A DNA stretch of 64,000 nt from Paenibacillus sp. FSL R10-2782 (GCF_038592985.1 NZ_CP151951.1:5000501-5064500); one strand, 5' to 3'; positions 44,146 to 56,802 are shown, numbered from the stretch's first letter. Program-made: numbers and translations. The notes: generated by a model not told the origin, from the letters alone.

Positions 44146-44235
44146 GCGGTTTGGCGGGAAGACATGCTTCGGAAGGCCTATTTATTTGACAAAAGCAACT
44201 TATGGTTTACCCCATGAACTACAAAAGCACAAGAA

Positions 44236-44263
44236 AAAGCGAGGGATGATGATCCCCCGCTTT
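44236..44263 (-). terminator. Terminator of spoIIQ
   Basis: Stem AAAGCGGGGGAT / ATCCCTCGCTTT (one mismatch) followed on the minus strand by TTCTTG. Confidence 0.75.
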
Positions 44264-44285
44264 GCATGAAAAGCTATTGCCGAAT

Positions 44286-45026
44286 TTATTTTTTAGGAAG
44301 CAGACCGGTTGGATTCACTGGCTTGTCATCCTGATACACTTCAAAATGCAGATGTGTTTTCAAATCCTTTTCAAGTTCATTACGACCCGCCGAAGCGATG
44401 ACATCGTTCTGTTTTACTTGATCGCCTTCTTTTACTTTCAGATCGTTCAAGCTTTGGTAGACGGTTCTGAGATTGTTATCATGTGTAATTTCCACAACAT
44501 TGCCTACCAGCGGGTGCTGTTCCACACGAGTCACCTTACCACTGAGGGCGGCTCTCACTTCGAATGTTTGATCATCGGAGCGAGAAAGATCAATGCCAGT
44601 GTTGGCGGTAAAGGTTTTATCGTACTCTACCATCGCAGCCGCCTGTTCGTCAGCTGTCGCGTTTTCGTCAAAAAATGGCTTTACGACCTGTACTGCGGCA
44701 GCATCCGCCACCGGCCATGCGAGATTTTCCGACTGGGCAACGACTTCCATACTTTCAGGCTGTTGTCCGGTGACATCGGTATTGACCGTTGATGTATTCT
44801 GTACCGATGAATTAGCTGGGTCAGGTTTGAAAGACTTCTGGCTGGCATCCTGATAGACCCACACTAAGGTTAGTATAATGGCTGCTGCGGCAATGTAGGC
44901 TGCCGGGTATGCCCACCTTTTGGACAACAGCTTTTTCCACGAAGACGGCCGTGAAGCCCTTCCACCCTGAAAGGTTTTGGGTGTTTCTTCATGATTTTGG
45001 TTCTGGTTTTTATTTTGTTCACTCAT
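44286..45026 (-). CDS. spoIIQ: SpoIIQ-type M23 (LytM-like) forespore membrane protein
   Basis: A protein of 246 residues: cytoplasmic tail, one membrane helix (YPAAYIAAAAIILTLVWVY), extracellular linker and a C-terminal LytM/M23 domain (residues about 145-240). SpoIIQ on the forespore side pairs with SpoIIIAH on the mother-cell side to drive engulfment and keep the forespore alive. The HxH zinc motif is kept (HLHFEVY) but the first ligand, usually H-x-G-x-D, reads NTGID, so one metal ligand is missing and catalytic activity is doubtful, as known for B. subtilis SpoIIQ. A sigma-F-like promoter precedes it. Confidence 0.9.
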   Translation of the reverse strand: MSEQNKNQNQNHEETPKTFQGGRASRPSSWKKLLSKRWAYPAAYIAAAAIILTLVWVYQDASQKSFKPDPANSSVQNTSTVNTDVTGQQPESMEVVAQSENLAWPVADAAAVQVVKPFFDENATADEQAAAMVEYDKTFTANTGIDLSRSDDQTFEVRAALSGKVTRVEQHPLVGNVVEITHDNNLRTVYQSLNDLKVKEGDQVKQNDVIASAGRNELEKDLKTHLHFEVYQDDKPVNPTGLLPKK

Positions 45027-45047
45027 TTGCTCATCACCTCAGTAACC

Positions 45048-45075
45048 AGTGTTACCGGGTGCAACTCTTTTATAC
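45048..45075 (-). promoter_or_regulatory. Sigma-F-like promoter of spoIIQ
   Basis: GTATA (45071-45075), 14 bases, GGTAACACT (45048-45056), which fits the sigma-F -10 consensus GGnnAnAnT. It lies just upstream of the spoIIQ ribosome site. Confidence 0.55.
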
Positions 45076-45096
45076 TTCAAAGTTTTGAAAAATTTA

Positions 45097-46533
45097 CTAA
45101 CTTAGAATACGAGAGGCTGGGGCAAAAGAAACGCCTGTGTAATAGTGAAGGAGAATTTGAGTGGCGGTATGTCCTTCCCTAGCCATTCCGTTAGCTCCCC
45201 ACTGGCTCATACCGACACCATGTCCGTAGCCGTAGGTTGTAATGGCGATCCGATCTCCTTCGGCCTTCCACGTAAATTCAGCAGAACGCAAGCCCAACTT
45301 GTTTCGGATTTCCGGTCCTGTAAAAACGGTGCCTCCTACCTCGATCTGCTTGATCCGATGCCCCTTTGTCTTGGAAAGCACCCGAATTTCCGGCATACTC
45401 CCTCCTCCAGTAGAAGCGGCTATCGCCGTACGGCTCAATCCTAATCTATCAAGAACATTCTGGAGGCTCAGCGTGACGGTTTCTGCATAACGGGGTGCCA
45501 GCTGCTTGTCCCATGGACTTGACACACTCCGTAAATAAGGAACTGCCTTGGCCCATACATCCTCTGAATTTTCAGTATAACCGTTACTGGTAGAAAAAAA
45601 GGAAGCGGTAATCGGTTTACCCTCATATACCATGATCGTATCCTTGGTATCACGTACAGCCTGCCGAATTTTGGCCAGTTCTGCTGACTTGCCAGAAGTC
45701 CCCCACTCTCGATCAAGTTTGGCTTTGGAAATGTAGGCTTGGTGCTTAACTGTATCAGTCACATCCGCCCCTGCCGGAGCGCCGCTGGTGTCATCAGCCA
45801 GCAAACGCCGGGCAATGAAGGTGCGCGCGGCAATGGCCTGCGCCTTCAATGCCTCGCCCTCGAAGCTGGGAGGCATTTCGGCGGCTACTACGCCGACAAT
45901 GTATTGCTCCATCGGCAGCGTCTCCGTGCGACCGGCGGATGTAACGTACACGCGCACGTCCGGCTCTGCCGCCGCTGGTACACTGCGCGCTGGCGCAGCG
46001 GGCACCGCAGGTATGGGCGGGACGCCCGGCAGGCGTGTAACAGGCGCCTCGCCCTTAGCAACCGCAGGCGTGGCCGTGCGGTTGCCAGGCGGCAGCGGCT
46101 GCGCCGTGTGGCGAGGCCATGCCAGCAGTGCGGGCACGACCATCGCTAGCGCCAGCAGGCCCGCCATAGCCGCAGCGGGCAGCCAGGGGCGGCGGCTACC
46201 CCAACGTGGGGCACGCCCAGCGGCAGGCCGCAGATACGGCACTGGCGCTGGCGGCAGGCTACTGCTGGCGTCGCGGATCGTGGCTGCCCCGGGAGCGAGC
46301 GACGACGCCGGGATAGGGCGCTGCACGGGAGTGACCCTCACCGCCGCCGCACGCCCGGCGGTGAGGGTCACTCTGTCAGGAGCTGACACGCCCGGCGGAA
46401 CGGTCTGCTGTTGCACAGGACGCCCTGCCTGTGCAACAGCTATAGAGCCGTGGCTGTCTCCCGCAGGTGCGGCCCGGCGATGTTCCTTGGGATGATGAAT
46501 AGGTATACGAATGCGAACCTGTGAATCTTTCAT
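45097..46533 (-). CDS. spoIID: Stage II sporulation protein D (lytic transglycosylase)
   Basis: A protein of 478 residues. SpoIID cuts glycan strands during engulfment, with SpoIIM and SpoIIP. The C-terminal 300 residues are the SpoIID domain: catalytic Glu in VGVVAAEMP, KAQAIAARTF, HQAYISKAKLDREWG and GYGHGVGMSQWGANGMA. The membrane helix (AAAMAGLLALAMVVPALLAW) is near residues 116-138, preceded by an unusually long, Pro/Ala/Arg-rich cytoplasmic part of about 115 residues. The DNA for that part (about 45950-46450) is strikingly rich in G and C and contains two perfect hairpins. Ribosome site GGAGG at 9 bases. Confidence 0.94.
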   Translation of the reverse strand: MKDSQVRIRIPIHHPKEHRRAAPAGDSHGSIAVAQAGRPVQQQTVPPGVSAPDRVTLTAGRAAAVRVTPVQRPIPASSLAPGAATIRDASSSLPPAPVPYLRPAAGRAPRWGSRRPWLPAAAMAGLLALAMVVPALLAWPRHTAQPLPPGNRTATPAVAKGEAPVTRLPGVPPIPAVPAAPARSVPAAAEPDVRVYVTSAGRTETLPMEQYIVGVVAAEMPPSFEGEALKAQAIAARTFIARRLLADDTSGAPAGADVTDTVKHQAYISKAKLDREWGTSGKSAELAKIRQAVRDTKDTIMVYEGKPITASFFSTSNGYTENSEDVWAKAVPYLRSVSSPWDKQLAPRYAETVTLSLQNVLDRLGLSRTAIAASTGGGSMPEIRVLSKTKGHRIKQIEVGGTVFTGPEIRNKLGLRSAEFTWKAEGDRIAITTYGYGHGVGMSQWGANGMAREGHTATQILLHYYTGVSFAPASRILS

Positions 46534-46682
46534 AAGCTGAAACCTCCATCAAAGGGCTAGAGTCATGCTGGAAGCAGTGATATGCTCCACCAGATATTTT
46601 CAATCATATGAGGTCGTCCACTTTGATAGAACCCTTTTAAGAGAACTGAAAGAATGAAAAAGACAGGCTGAAAACATAAAAA

Positions 46683-46707
46683 AACCAAGCCCCTCATGGA
46701 CTTGGTT
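46683..46707 (-). terminator. Terminator of murA
   Basis: Stem AACCAAG / CTTGGTT followed on the minus strand by seven T. It separates murA from spoIID. Confidence 0.85.
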
Positions 46708-46768
46708 CCTCACTTGTTCGTCAATATTATAACATGCAGCCGCCGCATGAGACTATATACGCTAAAGC

Positions 46769-48118
46769 TTAGGCCAGGGAAGGCTGAATGTTGAACAGAT
46801 TCCCAGATGCCGCTTCTGGTATAACGCGCTCTGCGCTGGAAGCATCCCGCTTGACTTCTTCAACCGTTATTCTGTAAATGTCCGCGCCTAATCCGCTTAG
46901 CTTCTCCGCCAAATGAACATAACCACGGTCGATATGATGTACGCCGGAAACCTCCGTTGTACCTTCCGCAATCAGTCCGGTCAGAATCAAGGCAGCACCT
47001 GCACGCAGATCTGTCGAGGTCACTTTTGCACCTGTCAATTTAGCATTGCCGGTTACAATCGCGGAACGGCCTTCAACCTTAATCTCCGCATTCATCAGAT
47101 GAAACTCATCCACATGCATAAAACGATTTTCAAATACAGTTTCCGTGATAATGCTGGTGCCCTCAGCGGCAAGTTGAAGTGCCATCATCTGAGACTGCAT
47201 ATCCGTAGGGAAACCAGGATAAGGCAATGTTTTAACATCAACGGCCTTTAACGGTTTATCCGAAATCACACGAATTCCATTTTCATCCGGTTGAATGGTT
47301 ACACCCATTTCTTCCATTTTGGAGATAACTGGTCCCAAATGGTCTGATATCGCGCCTTCTACATATACGTTCCCGCCTGTGATCGCAGCAGCAACCATGT
47401 AAGTACCTGCTTCTACCCGGTCGGGAATGACCGTATGCTTCACACCGTGCAGCTTTTCAACGCCTTCAATGCGAATAACACCTGTACCAGCACCGCGCAC
47501 CTTGGCACCCATACCGTTCAGGAAATTCGCAAGATCGACGATCTCAGGTTCCTTGGCGGCATTTTCAATGGTGGTAATACCCTCCGCAAGAGTAGCGGCC
47601 ATCATAATATTTTCGGTCGCACCTACGCTGGCTACATCCAAATAAACTTTGGCTCCACGCAGACGCCCGTTACTTTTAGCTTCAATAAACCCTTGGCCCA
47701 GACTAATCTCGGCACCCAATGCTTCAAAACCCTTCAAATGCTGATCAATCGGTCGCGTACCAATTGCACACCCGCCTGGAAGCGAAATTCTTGTGTGTCC
47801 CAAACGTGTAAGCAACGGCCCCATAACCAAAAACGATGCGCGCATTTTCCTAACCCACTCGTAAGGGGCTTCACAGGAAATTATCTTCCGCGCGTCAACA
47901 CGAATGACCTCGTCTTGGTATGTAACGCCTGCTCCTAAGGACTCCAGCACTTTGTTAATGGTCATCACATCGTCTAGAGGAGGTGCATCAATGATAACAC
48001 TTTCCCCTTCTTCTCCTAAAAGAGATGCGGCGATGATCGGCAGAACTGAGTTTTTGGCTCCGCTGACTTTGACACTCCCGGTCAATCTGTTGCCACCGCG
48101 GACGATAAATTTGCTCAT
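46769..48118 (-). CDS. murA: UDP-N-acetylglucosamine 1-carboxyvinyltransferase MurA
   Basis: A protein of 449 residues catalysing the first committed step of peptidoglycan precursor synthesis (enolpyruvyl transfer from PEP to UDP-GlcNAc). Lys22 ([10 protein letters not shown]) and the fosfomycin-target cysteine Cys117 ([15 protein letters not shown]) are present. The C-terminus carries about 25 extra residues ([20 protein letters not shown]). The location before spoIID and spoIIQ matches murAA of B. subtilis. Ribosome site GGAGGG. Confidence 0.96.
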   Translation of the reverse strand: MSKFIVRGGNRLTGSVKVSGAKNSVLPIIAASLLGEEGESVIIDAPPLDDVMTINKVLESLGAGVTYQDEVIRVDARKIISCEAPYEWVRKMRASFLVMGPLLTRLGHTRISLPGGCAIGTRPIDQHLKGFEALGAEISLGQGFIEAKSNGRLRGAKVYLDVASVGATENIMMAATLAEGITTIENAAKEPEIVDLANFLNGMGAKVRGAGTGVIRIEGVEKLHGVKHTVIPDRVEAGTYMVAAAITGGNVYVEGAISDHLGPVISKMEEMGVTIQPDENGIRVISDKPLKAVDVKTLPYPGFPTDMQSQMMALQLAAEGTSIITETVFENRFMHVDEFHLMNAEIKVEGRSAIVTGNAKLTGAKVTSTDLRAGAALILTGLIAEGTTEVSGVHHIDRGYVHLAEKLSGLGADIYRITVEEVKRDASSAERVIPEAASGNLFNIQPSLA

Positions 48119-48444
48119 CTATGGTTCCCTCCGCGCGTCATTTCCCTTTTCCATCATGGAAAAAAAGAACATATTCCGCTATTTTCATGCCCTGCTTTTT
48201 CATTACATAAAAAAAACAAGATTTTACTAATACCCTAACTGCCATCATAACACTGATCAAATCAAGTATACAAGCGTTTTTTACACATGACGAATATTGT
48301 GTTTCCAGCCTGTTTGGCCAGCTATACACGTATAGTTCTTTTGTTTACCATTGTTGACAATATGGTACGATGTTATTCGACAATTTCCCGCAGATACAGG
48401 ACCATAAAGTCATATAACCCGCCTGCTTCATATTAAAACACATT
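48119..48444 (-). other. Gene-free stretch upstream of murA
   Basis: No ywmB homologue, which lies here in B. subtilis. A possible promoter TTGTCA-17-AACTAT lies around 48326-48354 on the minus strand; otherwise only AT-rich sequence and short open frames without ribosome sites. Confidence 0.45.
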
Positions 48445-48696
48445 CTAAAGCATCTGGCTCCATGAGATATAGCTTAACAGAAACCCGGACACCAGCTGCC
48501 CTAAAATAATGGCAAGAAACAAGTGCAGTAATCTGCCCTGTGGTCCCTTAGGATGCCTAATGAACAAATCCAGCTTTAAGCTCTGTAAAGCCCACCAAGC
48601 TAGCGCTATACAAATGAGCGACACGATCATGGAGACCAACGCGGTCATACTCGCCGATTGACTTAACTGTTCAGCCAATTGCTGCTTCCCGTTCAT
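48445..48696 (-). CDS. ywzB: DUF1146-family small membrane protein (YwzB-like)
   Basis: A protein of 83 residues with two membrane helices (TALVSMIVSLICIALAWWAL and LLHLFLAIILGQLVSGFLL) separated by a short basic loop with the family motif KLDLFIRHPKGPQGRLL. Its function is unknown. It lies between the ATP synthase operon and murA, the same place as ywzB in B. subtilis. Confidence 0.85.
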   Translation of the reverse strand: MNGKQQLAEQLSQSASMTALVSMIVSLICIALAWWALQSLKLDLFIRHPKGPQGRLLHLFLAIILGQLVSGFLLSYISWSQML

Positions 48697-49167
48697 CCGT
48701 AATCCCTCCCATCTGCGTCACAGACTTCTTTATAATACTCGGCGAACGCCTAATATGCCAGTGCTATTTCTATTTTCAGGACAATTATTTCGACAAAATA
48801 CGAACATTTCCTTCTGTTTCGTGAATTTAAAAGGTACTATGTACCTAGCTATTAAGTGAGTATTTTGCATAATCCCAAAAGCGATTGCAAATTAGCAATA
48901 TATACATCGAAACGGTTTAGTTCGTCTATATATTGTACTTTCGAGCATTGGGAATCGAATGATGCAAAATGTTGAAGCAAGAAATGGGACTGTATTTGGT
49001 GAAATCCATCTAAAAAAAGAGCTCGATCACAGTGATCGAAGGAAGGAAAAGTCTACCTCCTCTTCTTCTGCCGGAACATCATTTGGCAGAAATTATGAGG
49101 CGGTCTCCCTGTCATTCCATCCGTATACCATGCCGAACCCTTTTACATTCCAGTTAAAAACCCAATG
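48697..49167 (-). other. Gene-free stretch between atpC and the DUF1146 gene
   Basis: Contains the ATP synthase terminator (49012-49039). The rest is AT-rich upstream sequence of the DUF1146 gene with no clear promoter or frame. Confidence 0.5.
49012..49039 (-). terminator. Terminator of the ATP synthase operon
   Basis: A perfect 8-bp palindromic stem TCGATCAC-a-GTGATCGA, followed on the minus strand by AGCTC and seven T. Confidence 0.75.
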
Positions 49168-49581
49168 TTAATTCTTATTGGTTCTGATGCTCGTTGCATT
49201 CAGACGATTAAGCGCCCGTTGAAGAGCTACCTCCGCCCGATGATGGTCTACTTTCTCCTGTTTGCTCTGGAGCCGCAGCTCTGCCCGCTCCCTTGCCGCA
49301 CGGGCACGCTCCACATCAATATCTTCGGAACGCTCCGCACTTTCAGCCAAAATGACCACTTTATCCTTGCGGACTTCGACAAAGCCCCCATTGACCGCAA
49401 TCACTTCTGTCTGACCGCCAGTTTTAATACGTACTGGCGCAATCTTCAAGGGAGTGACCAAGGGAAGGTGTCCAGGTAAAATCCCGAGATCACCTTCCGA
49501 GCCGCGAACACTGATGCTGTTTACCTGTTCTGCAAAAACCAGGCGCTCCGGCGTCACAATCTCCAACAAATACGTGCTCAC
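49168..49581 (-). CDS. atpC: ATP synthase F1 epsilon subunit
   Basis: A protein of 137 residues: N-terminal beta-sandwich (TYLLEIVTPERLVFAEQVNSI, LGILPGHLPLVTPL) and C-terminal helical hairpin. Regulates rotation and ATP hydrolysis in F1. Last gene of the atp operon. GTG start behind AGGAGGG. Confidence 0.96.
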   Translation of the reverse strand: MSTYLLEIVTPERLVFAEQVNSISVRGSEGDLGILPGHLPLVTPLKIAPVRIKTGGQTEVIAVNGGFVEVRKDKVVILAESAERSEDIDVERARAARERAELRLQSKQEKVDHHRAEVALQRALNRLNATSIRTNKN

Positions 49582-49651
49582 TTGAATCCCTCCTGAAAGC
49601 TGCCCGCAGACAGCTCACTTCGTAAGGCTCGGCTATTCTTCGCCTGTATGC

Positions 49652-51067
<1,416 letters not shown>

Positions 51068-51174
51068 CTACAAGCTTGCACAGCCGCAAATCCGAGCTAC
51101 ACGATTTGTTTTGCGCCCGCAAATTATCATATTAGTATAGGACCAGCTATACAGCAGTCCGCAAAAAAAGCCCA

Positions 51175-52041
51175 TTAAGACTGGGCGCTTGCCCCTGCCA
51201 CAATTTCCGTAATTTCCTGGGTAATAGCCGCTTGACGAGCACGGTTATAGGTCAGAGACAGCTCACCAATCAGCTTAGTAGCATTTTTAGTGGCAGATCC
51301 CATTGCTGTCATTTTTGCTCCCAACTCACTCGCCTTACCGTTCAGTAAAGCACCATAGATGAGTGTTTCCGCATACCGCGGCAACAGCACTTCCAGCACT
51401 CCTTCCGGTGACGGCTCATACTCATAGTTAATCGAGGATGATGCAGCAGCGGAATCCGGTGTCGCCATTGGCAACAGACGGTCAACGGTCGGAATCTGAG
51501 TCAATGCATTAACAAAGCGGTTATAGCATAGATACAGCTCATCAAATTCCTTGAGCTCAAAGCCCTGCACAGCTTTGTTGGCAATCGTCTTGATATCTGC
51601 AAAAGCAGGTGTATCTGACAGATCTGTTACCGACTCGGCAATAGGAAATTCGCGGCGTCTGAAATAGTCCCGTCCTTTTCGTCCAATAATGAAAATTGTA
51701 AATTCATCCTGTGAACGGTGACGTTCCGCAATTGTCTGTGTAACCTGCCGCAAAATGTTGGCATTATAACCACCAGCCAGACCACGATCAGATGTAATGA
51801 TGAGATATGCCGTCTTTTTGACCGGACGCGATTCCAGCATCGGGTGCTTAACGTTGTTTGACCCCGCAGCAATACTGGTCACAACTTCCCTAAGCTTTTC
51901 CGAATAAGGACGAGCCGCCTCAGCCTTCTCCTGAGCTTTTCTAAGCTTGGATGCAGCTACCATCTCCATTGCTTTCGTAATCTGCTTCGTACTCTGCACA
52001 CTTTTGATCTGACGTTTAATCTCGCGCATACCTTTTGCCAT
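51175..52041 (-). CDS. atpG: ATP synthase F1 gamma subunit
   Basis: The rotor shaft, 288 residues: N-terminal helix (MREIKRQIKSVQSTKQITKAMEMVAASKLRKA), Rossmann-like middle (ITSDRGLAGGYN) and C-terminal helix (SLTYNRARQAAITQEITEIV). The start ATG 52041 is chosen by its GGTGG site and family length. The 246 bases before it, back to atpA, hold three hairpins, one of them directly upstream of the ribosome site. Confidence 0.97.
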   Translation of the reverse strand: MAKGMREIKRQIKSVQSTKQITKAMEMVAASKLRKAQEKAEAARPYSEKLREVVTSIAAGSNNVKHPMLESRPVKKTAYLIITSDRGLAGGYNANILRQVTQTIAERHRSQDEFTIFIIGRKGRDYFRRREFPIAESVTDLSDTPAFADIKTIANKAVQGFELKEFDELYLCYNRFVNALTQIPTVDRLLPMATPDSAAASSSINYEYEPSPEGVLEVLLPRYAETLIYGALLNGKASELGAKMTAMGSATKNATKLIGELSLTYNRARQAAITQEITEIVAGASAQS

Positions 52042-52287
52042 GATTTCACCACCTTCAAGCTTTGGCAAAGCCAAAGCTACTTCGTAAGCAAACCCTTAGC
52101 TTTAACAAAGTCAAAGCTAACTTCGTAAACTGGTTCTGGATATCTGGCCGTCCATGATGAAGAACAGTCCAGCCGAACTAATCATACAGGGCCAGTTATT
52201 GAGGATAAAACATGCCAAGGAAGCCACAGCCCGGAGGGCACGCTTCCTTAGGACACTTCTCGTCATAAACTGGCAAATTCCAATGTA
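52042..52287 (-). promoter_or_regulatory. Structured atpA-atpG intercistronic region
   Basis: Three stem-loops: 52058-52078 (perfect AGCTTTGGC/GCCAAAGCT), 52098-52118 (AGCTTT-based, one mismatch; outer arms extend to 52096-52120), and 52217-52249 (AAGGAAGC/GCTTCCTT with an inner CCC/GGG). The first two are tandem copies about 40 bases apart, each with ACTTCGTAA beside it. None has a T tract, so they look like mRNA structures, not terminators. Confidence 0.65.
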
Positions 52288-53808
<1,521 letters not shown>

Positions 53809-53821
53809 TCACCCCTATCTT

Positions 53822-54367
53822 CTATACTCGTCTGTTAAAGGATTTCTCAAGACGATCCAGCTTGCCGGCCAGACTACCGTCGTACAGCGTATCGCCGATA
53901 ACCACTTTCAATCCGCCCAGCAGACTCGGGTCCACTATGTTTTCCACACGGATTGTTTTATGTTCACGGGCTCCGAATTGCTCGGCTACCGCTGTTTTTT
54001 CCTGCTCACTGAGCGCATAAGTGGAATACACCTTTGCATGGGCAAGTCCCAGCTTGTACTCCTGAATATCGAGGTATCCGGCGAGAAGAGATTCGAACAA
54101 ATCTGCTCTGCTGCGGTGGATCAACAGCTTAATCGTGTTGATCAGCGGGGCAGACAGCTTGCCCTCAAAACTGTTAGCCAGAACCTGAAGCTTGACCGCT
54201 TCCGTAATGTTAGGAGAGTTGATGAACTTACGGATTTCAGCATCTCCAGAGACAGCTTCTACAAAAGCACGCAGCTCTTGCTCGGTCTCCATAATGGTTT
54301 GCTCTTGCTCCGCCACTTCAAACAAAGCTTTCGCATACCGTTTGGCAACTACCGTATCCCGGCTCAT
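53822..54367 (-). CDS. atpH: ATP synthase F1 delta subunit
   Basis: A stator subunit of 181 residues (OSCP/delta): helical N-terminal domain (VVAKRYAKALFEVAEQ) and the C-terminal signature KTIRVENIVDPSLLGGLKVVIGD. Its ATG overlaps the atpF stop by 4 bases. Confidence 0.97.
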   Translation of the reverse strand: MSRDTVVAKRYAKALFEVAEQEQTIMETEQELRAFVEAVSGDAEIRKFINSPNITEAVKLQVLANSFEGKLSAPLINTIKLLIHRSRADLFESLLAGYLDIQEYKLGLAHAKVYSTYALSEQEKTAVAEQFGAREHKTIRVENIVDPSLLGGLKVVIGDTLYDGSLAGKLDRLEKSFNRRV

Positions 54368-54852
54368 GCTTTGCCTCCTACCTCTTTAAGGTACTGGTCG
54401 ACAAGCTCTCCCTGGACTTGGTCTTCTTTGATTTCTTTTTGAATCAGCTTGGAAGCGATTTGTACCGAAGCCCGGCCCACTTCGCTGCGCAGCTCGGCAA
54501 CTGCTTTATTGCGCTCGCTCGTGATCTCACGAACAGCTTCGTCTTTCAGGCGGACAGCTTCGTCCTTGGCCTGAACGATAATTTGCTCCGCTTGCTTGCT
54601 ACCTGTTTGTTTCGACTGCTCAATAATATCGTAGGCTTCTTTGCGTGCCTGTTGGAGAGCCTGCTTTTGCTCCTCAACATAGGCAGCAGCCTGTTCACGC
54701 GTCTGTGCCGCTTCATTCATTTGCTGTAATACAAGCTGACGCCGCTTCTCCATAACGGAAAAGAGAGGGCCGAATGCATAACGCGTCAGTAACCAGTACA
54801 AGATCAAAAATGCAATTACAGTAAAAACGATACTTGTCCAATTTAAACTCAA
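54364..54852 (-). CDS. atpF: ATP synthase Fo b subunit
   Basis: A protein of 162 residues: one N-terminal membrane helix (SIVFTVIAFLILYWLLTRYAF) followed by a long charged coiled coil that links Fo to F1. Coupled to atpH by a 4-base overlap. Confidence 0.97.
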   Translation of the reverse strand: MSLNWTSIVFTVIAFLILYWLLTRYAFGPLFSVMEKRRQLVLQQMNEAAQTREQAAAYVEEQKQALQQARKEAYDIIEQSKQTGSKQAEQIIVQAKDEAVRLKDEAVREITSERNKAVAELRSEVGRASVQIASKLIQKEIKEDQVQGELVDQYLKEVGGKA

Positions 54853-54961
54853 TTGAAGTCACTCCTTTCCGGTGAACGTCAGTCCTAGTTATCTCTTAAG
54901 CCAAGCAACAAAGAAGGCGCGGATGGCTGTGCCTTCCCCGCCAAACCTTGCTTCCATTCAA

Positions 54962-55237
<276 letters not shown>

Positions 55238-55290
55238 TTAAGAGCGAAGCGCACTCCTGAACTTAACTAAAAACCGGAAACTGAAATTAC

Positions 55291-56115
55291 CTAATGCTCT
55301 TCTTCATGCGTATCAATTGCCTGTGAAATATACACGAACGTCAAAATGGTAAAGACGAACGCCTGAATACTGCCAACAAAGATACTGAATCCTTGCCATA
55401 CAATCAGCCCCAATACGGAAGCAATCCACCCTCCAACGCCAATTGCTGTCAATTTCAGCAGCACACTAATCAAAACCTCGCCGGCAAAGATATTACCGAA
55501 TAGACGCATACCATGTGTCAAAAGTTTCGAGAATTGCTCAATCAGGTTAATTGGCAAAAAGAAAGGGAATGGCTGAAGGTAATGCTTGAAATAAGCTTTG
55601 GTGTTACGGAACATTCCCAGAAAATGAACCAGCACAAAGATCATCAATGCCAGACCAATGGACACCCCTGCATCTGCGGTAGGTGATTTCCACCAGCTGA
55701 CACCCACGTGGGCAGGTTCGCCCGGATGAGCCGCCTGTGCTTGTTCTAACGCTTCCTTGACTGGAATGATTTGGTGTCCAAATACTTGGGCACTTTGCGT
55801 ATTATCGAAATCGGTCACAATACCGAATGGTAAGCCCAGCATATTTCCGACAAAAATGAACATGATCAGCGTCATCCCCAAGGAGAGGAACGGCTTCCCT
55901 TTTTTCAAATCCATCGTGCTGGTAATCAGTCCTTGAACGAATTCAACGACCCATTCCATAAAGTTTTGCAGCTTGCTTGGATTGTCCACAGACAAATTGC
56001 GCGTTGCAGCAAAAGCCAGTCCAAACACAATCGCACAAGTTACAAAAAGCATAATAATGACGGACAAGTCAATGTTAAACCCGCCCAATTCGATAATCGG
56101 TGATTCATGCAACAT
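55291..56115 (-). CDS. atpB: ATP synthase Fo a subunit
   Basis: A polytopic subunit of 274 residues: conserved NLIEQFSKLLTHGMRLFGNIFAGEVL with the essential Arg in the penultimate helix region and a His-rich C-terminal end (DTHEEEH). It forms the proton half-channels against the c ring. Confidence 0.97.
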   Translation of the reverse strand: MLHESPIIELGGFNIDLSVIIMLFVTCAIVFGLAFAATRNLSVDNPSKLQNFMEWVVEFVQGLITSTMDLKKGKPFLSLGMTLIMFIFVGNMLGLPFGIVTDFDNTQSAQVFGHQIIPVKEALEQAQAAHPGEPAHVGVSWWKSPTADAGVSIGLALMIFVLVHFLGMFRNTKAYFKHYLQPFPFFLPINLIEQFSKLLTHGMRLFGNIFAGEVLISVLLKLTAIGVGGWIASVLGLIVWQGFSIFVGSIQAFVFTILTFVYISQAIDTHEEEH

Positions 56116-56144
56116 GTTTTCTCACCCCTTTCTCAGTTGAGCCA

Positions 56145-56525
56145 TCATTTTTCCTGAAGCGCGAATATGATGCCTATAATTAAAAGAAGAAACTGGCCAG
56201 TTACCAGGCTTGCCATTACAGCGATCTCATGGAAATAGGCCGGGAATTCTATCGCCAGCACTACCGCCAAAATAGAGGTCGCTACACGAACTCCAAAGCC
56301 GATGCCCACCCTTTTCTTCTTGCCTTCACCGGCGGCCGCACTCGCAACCTGTCGAATTTTGTAGGCCATATACAGCACATTAAGACAGCTTACTCCCGTT
56401 CCCAGAATGATTCCGTGAGCAATGTCACGATGTTGGGGCATGAAGGCGGAGACCAGGAAACACAGAGCCATAATACAAAGCGCTACGATCCATAACATTT
56501 TTTGCATTCGGGTCATCTCACTCAT
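56145..56525 (-). CDS. atpI: ATP synthase I-type protein (AtpI)
   Basis: A protein of 126 residues with four membrane helices, in the usual place at the start of the atp operon. Members are implicated in c-ring assembly or metal supply. Its start overlaps the end of the upstream small gene by 8 bases. Confidence 0.8.
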   Translation of the reverse strand: MSEMTRMQKMLWIVALCIMALCFLVSAFMPQHRDIAHGIILGTGVSCLNVLYMAYKIRQVASAAAGEGKKKRVGIGFGVRVATSILAVVLAIEFPAYFHEIAVMASLVTGQFLLLIIGIIFALQEK

Positions 56526-56772
56526 GGTTATCCCTCAATACCTTTCCGATCACAAGGGCAATACTCAATGCGCCTACAACCAAGCCTGCGAGAACGCTTA
56601 CGCCAATCCAAATTCCGGAACCACCAAGTTTGGCGTCTAGCCACTTTCCGGCATAAAAACCCCCCAGTGTGCACACAGCCAAATCAATGCCGATAGCGCT
56701 CACCAGTCCAATTGCCTTGAAGGCATTTCCGGTGTTATTTCGGTTGTTGTTTTGCTTGGAAGGTTTGACCAC
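56518..56772 (-). CDS. atpZ: AtpZ-like small membrane protein, first gene of the atp operon
   Basis: A protein of 84 residues with two membrane helices (AIGLVSAIGIDLAVCTLGGFYAG and WIGVSVLAGLVVGALSIALVIG), matching the AtpZ/AtpI family. The start appears to be GTG at 56772. A promoter (56803-56832) lies just in front. Confidence 0.8.
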   Translation of the reverse strand: MVKPSKQNNNRNNTGNAFKAIGLVSAIGIDLAVCTLGGFYAGKWLDAKLGGSGIWIGVSVLAGLVVGALSIALVIGKVLRDNHE

Positions 56773-56802
56773 TTTTCCATGTCACCCCTGCAATTCCAGT
56801 CC

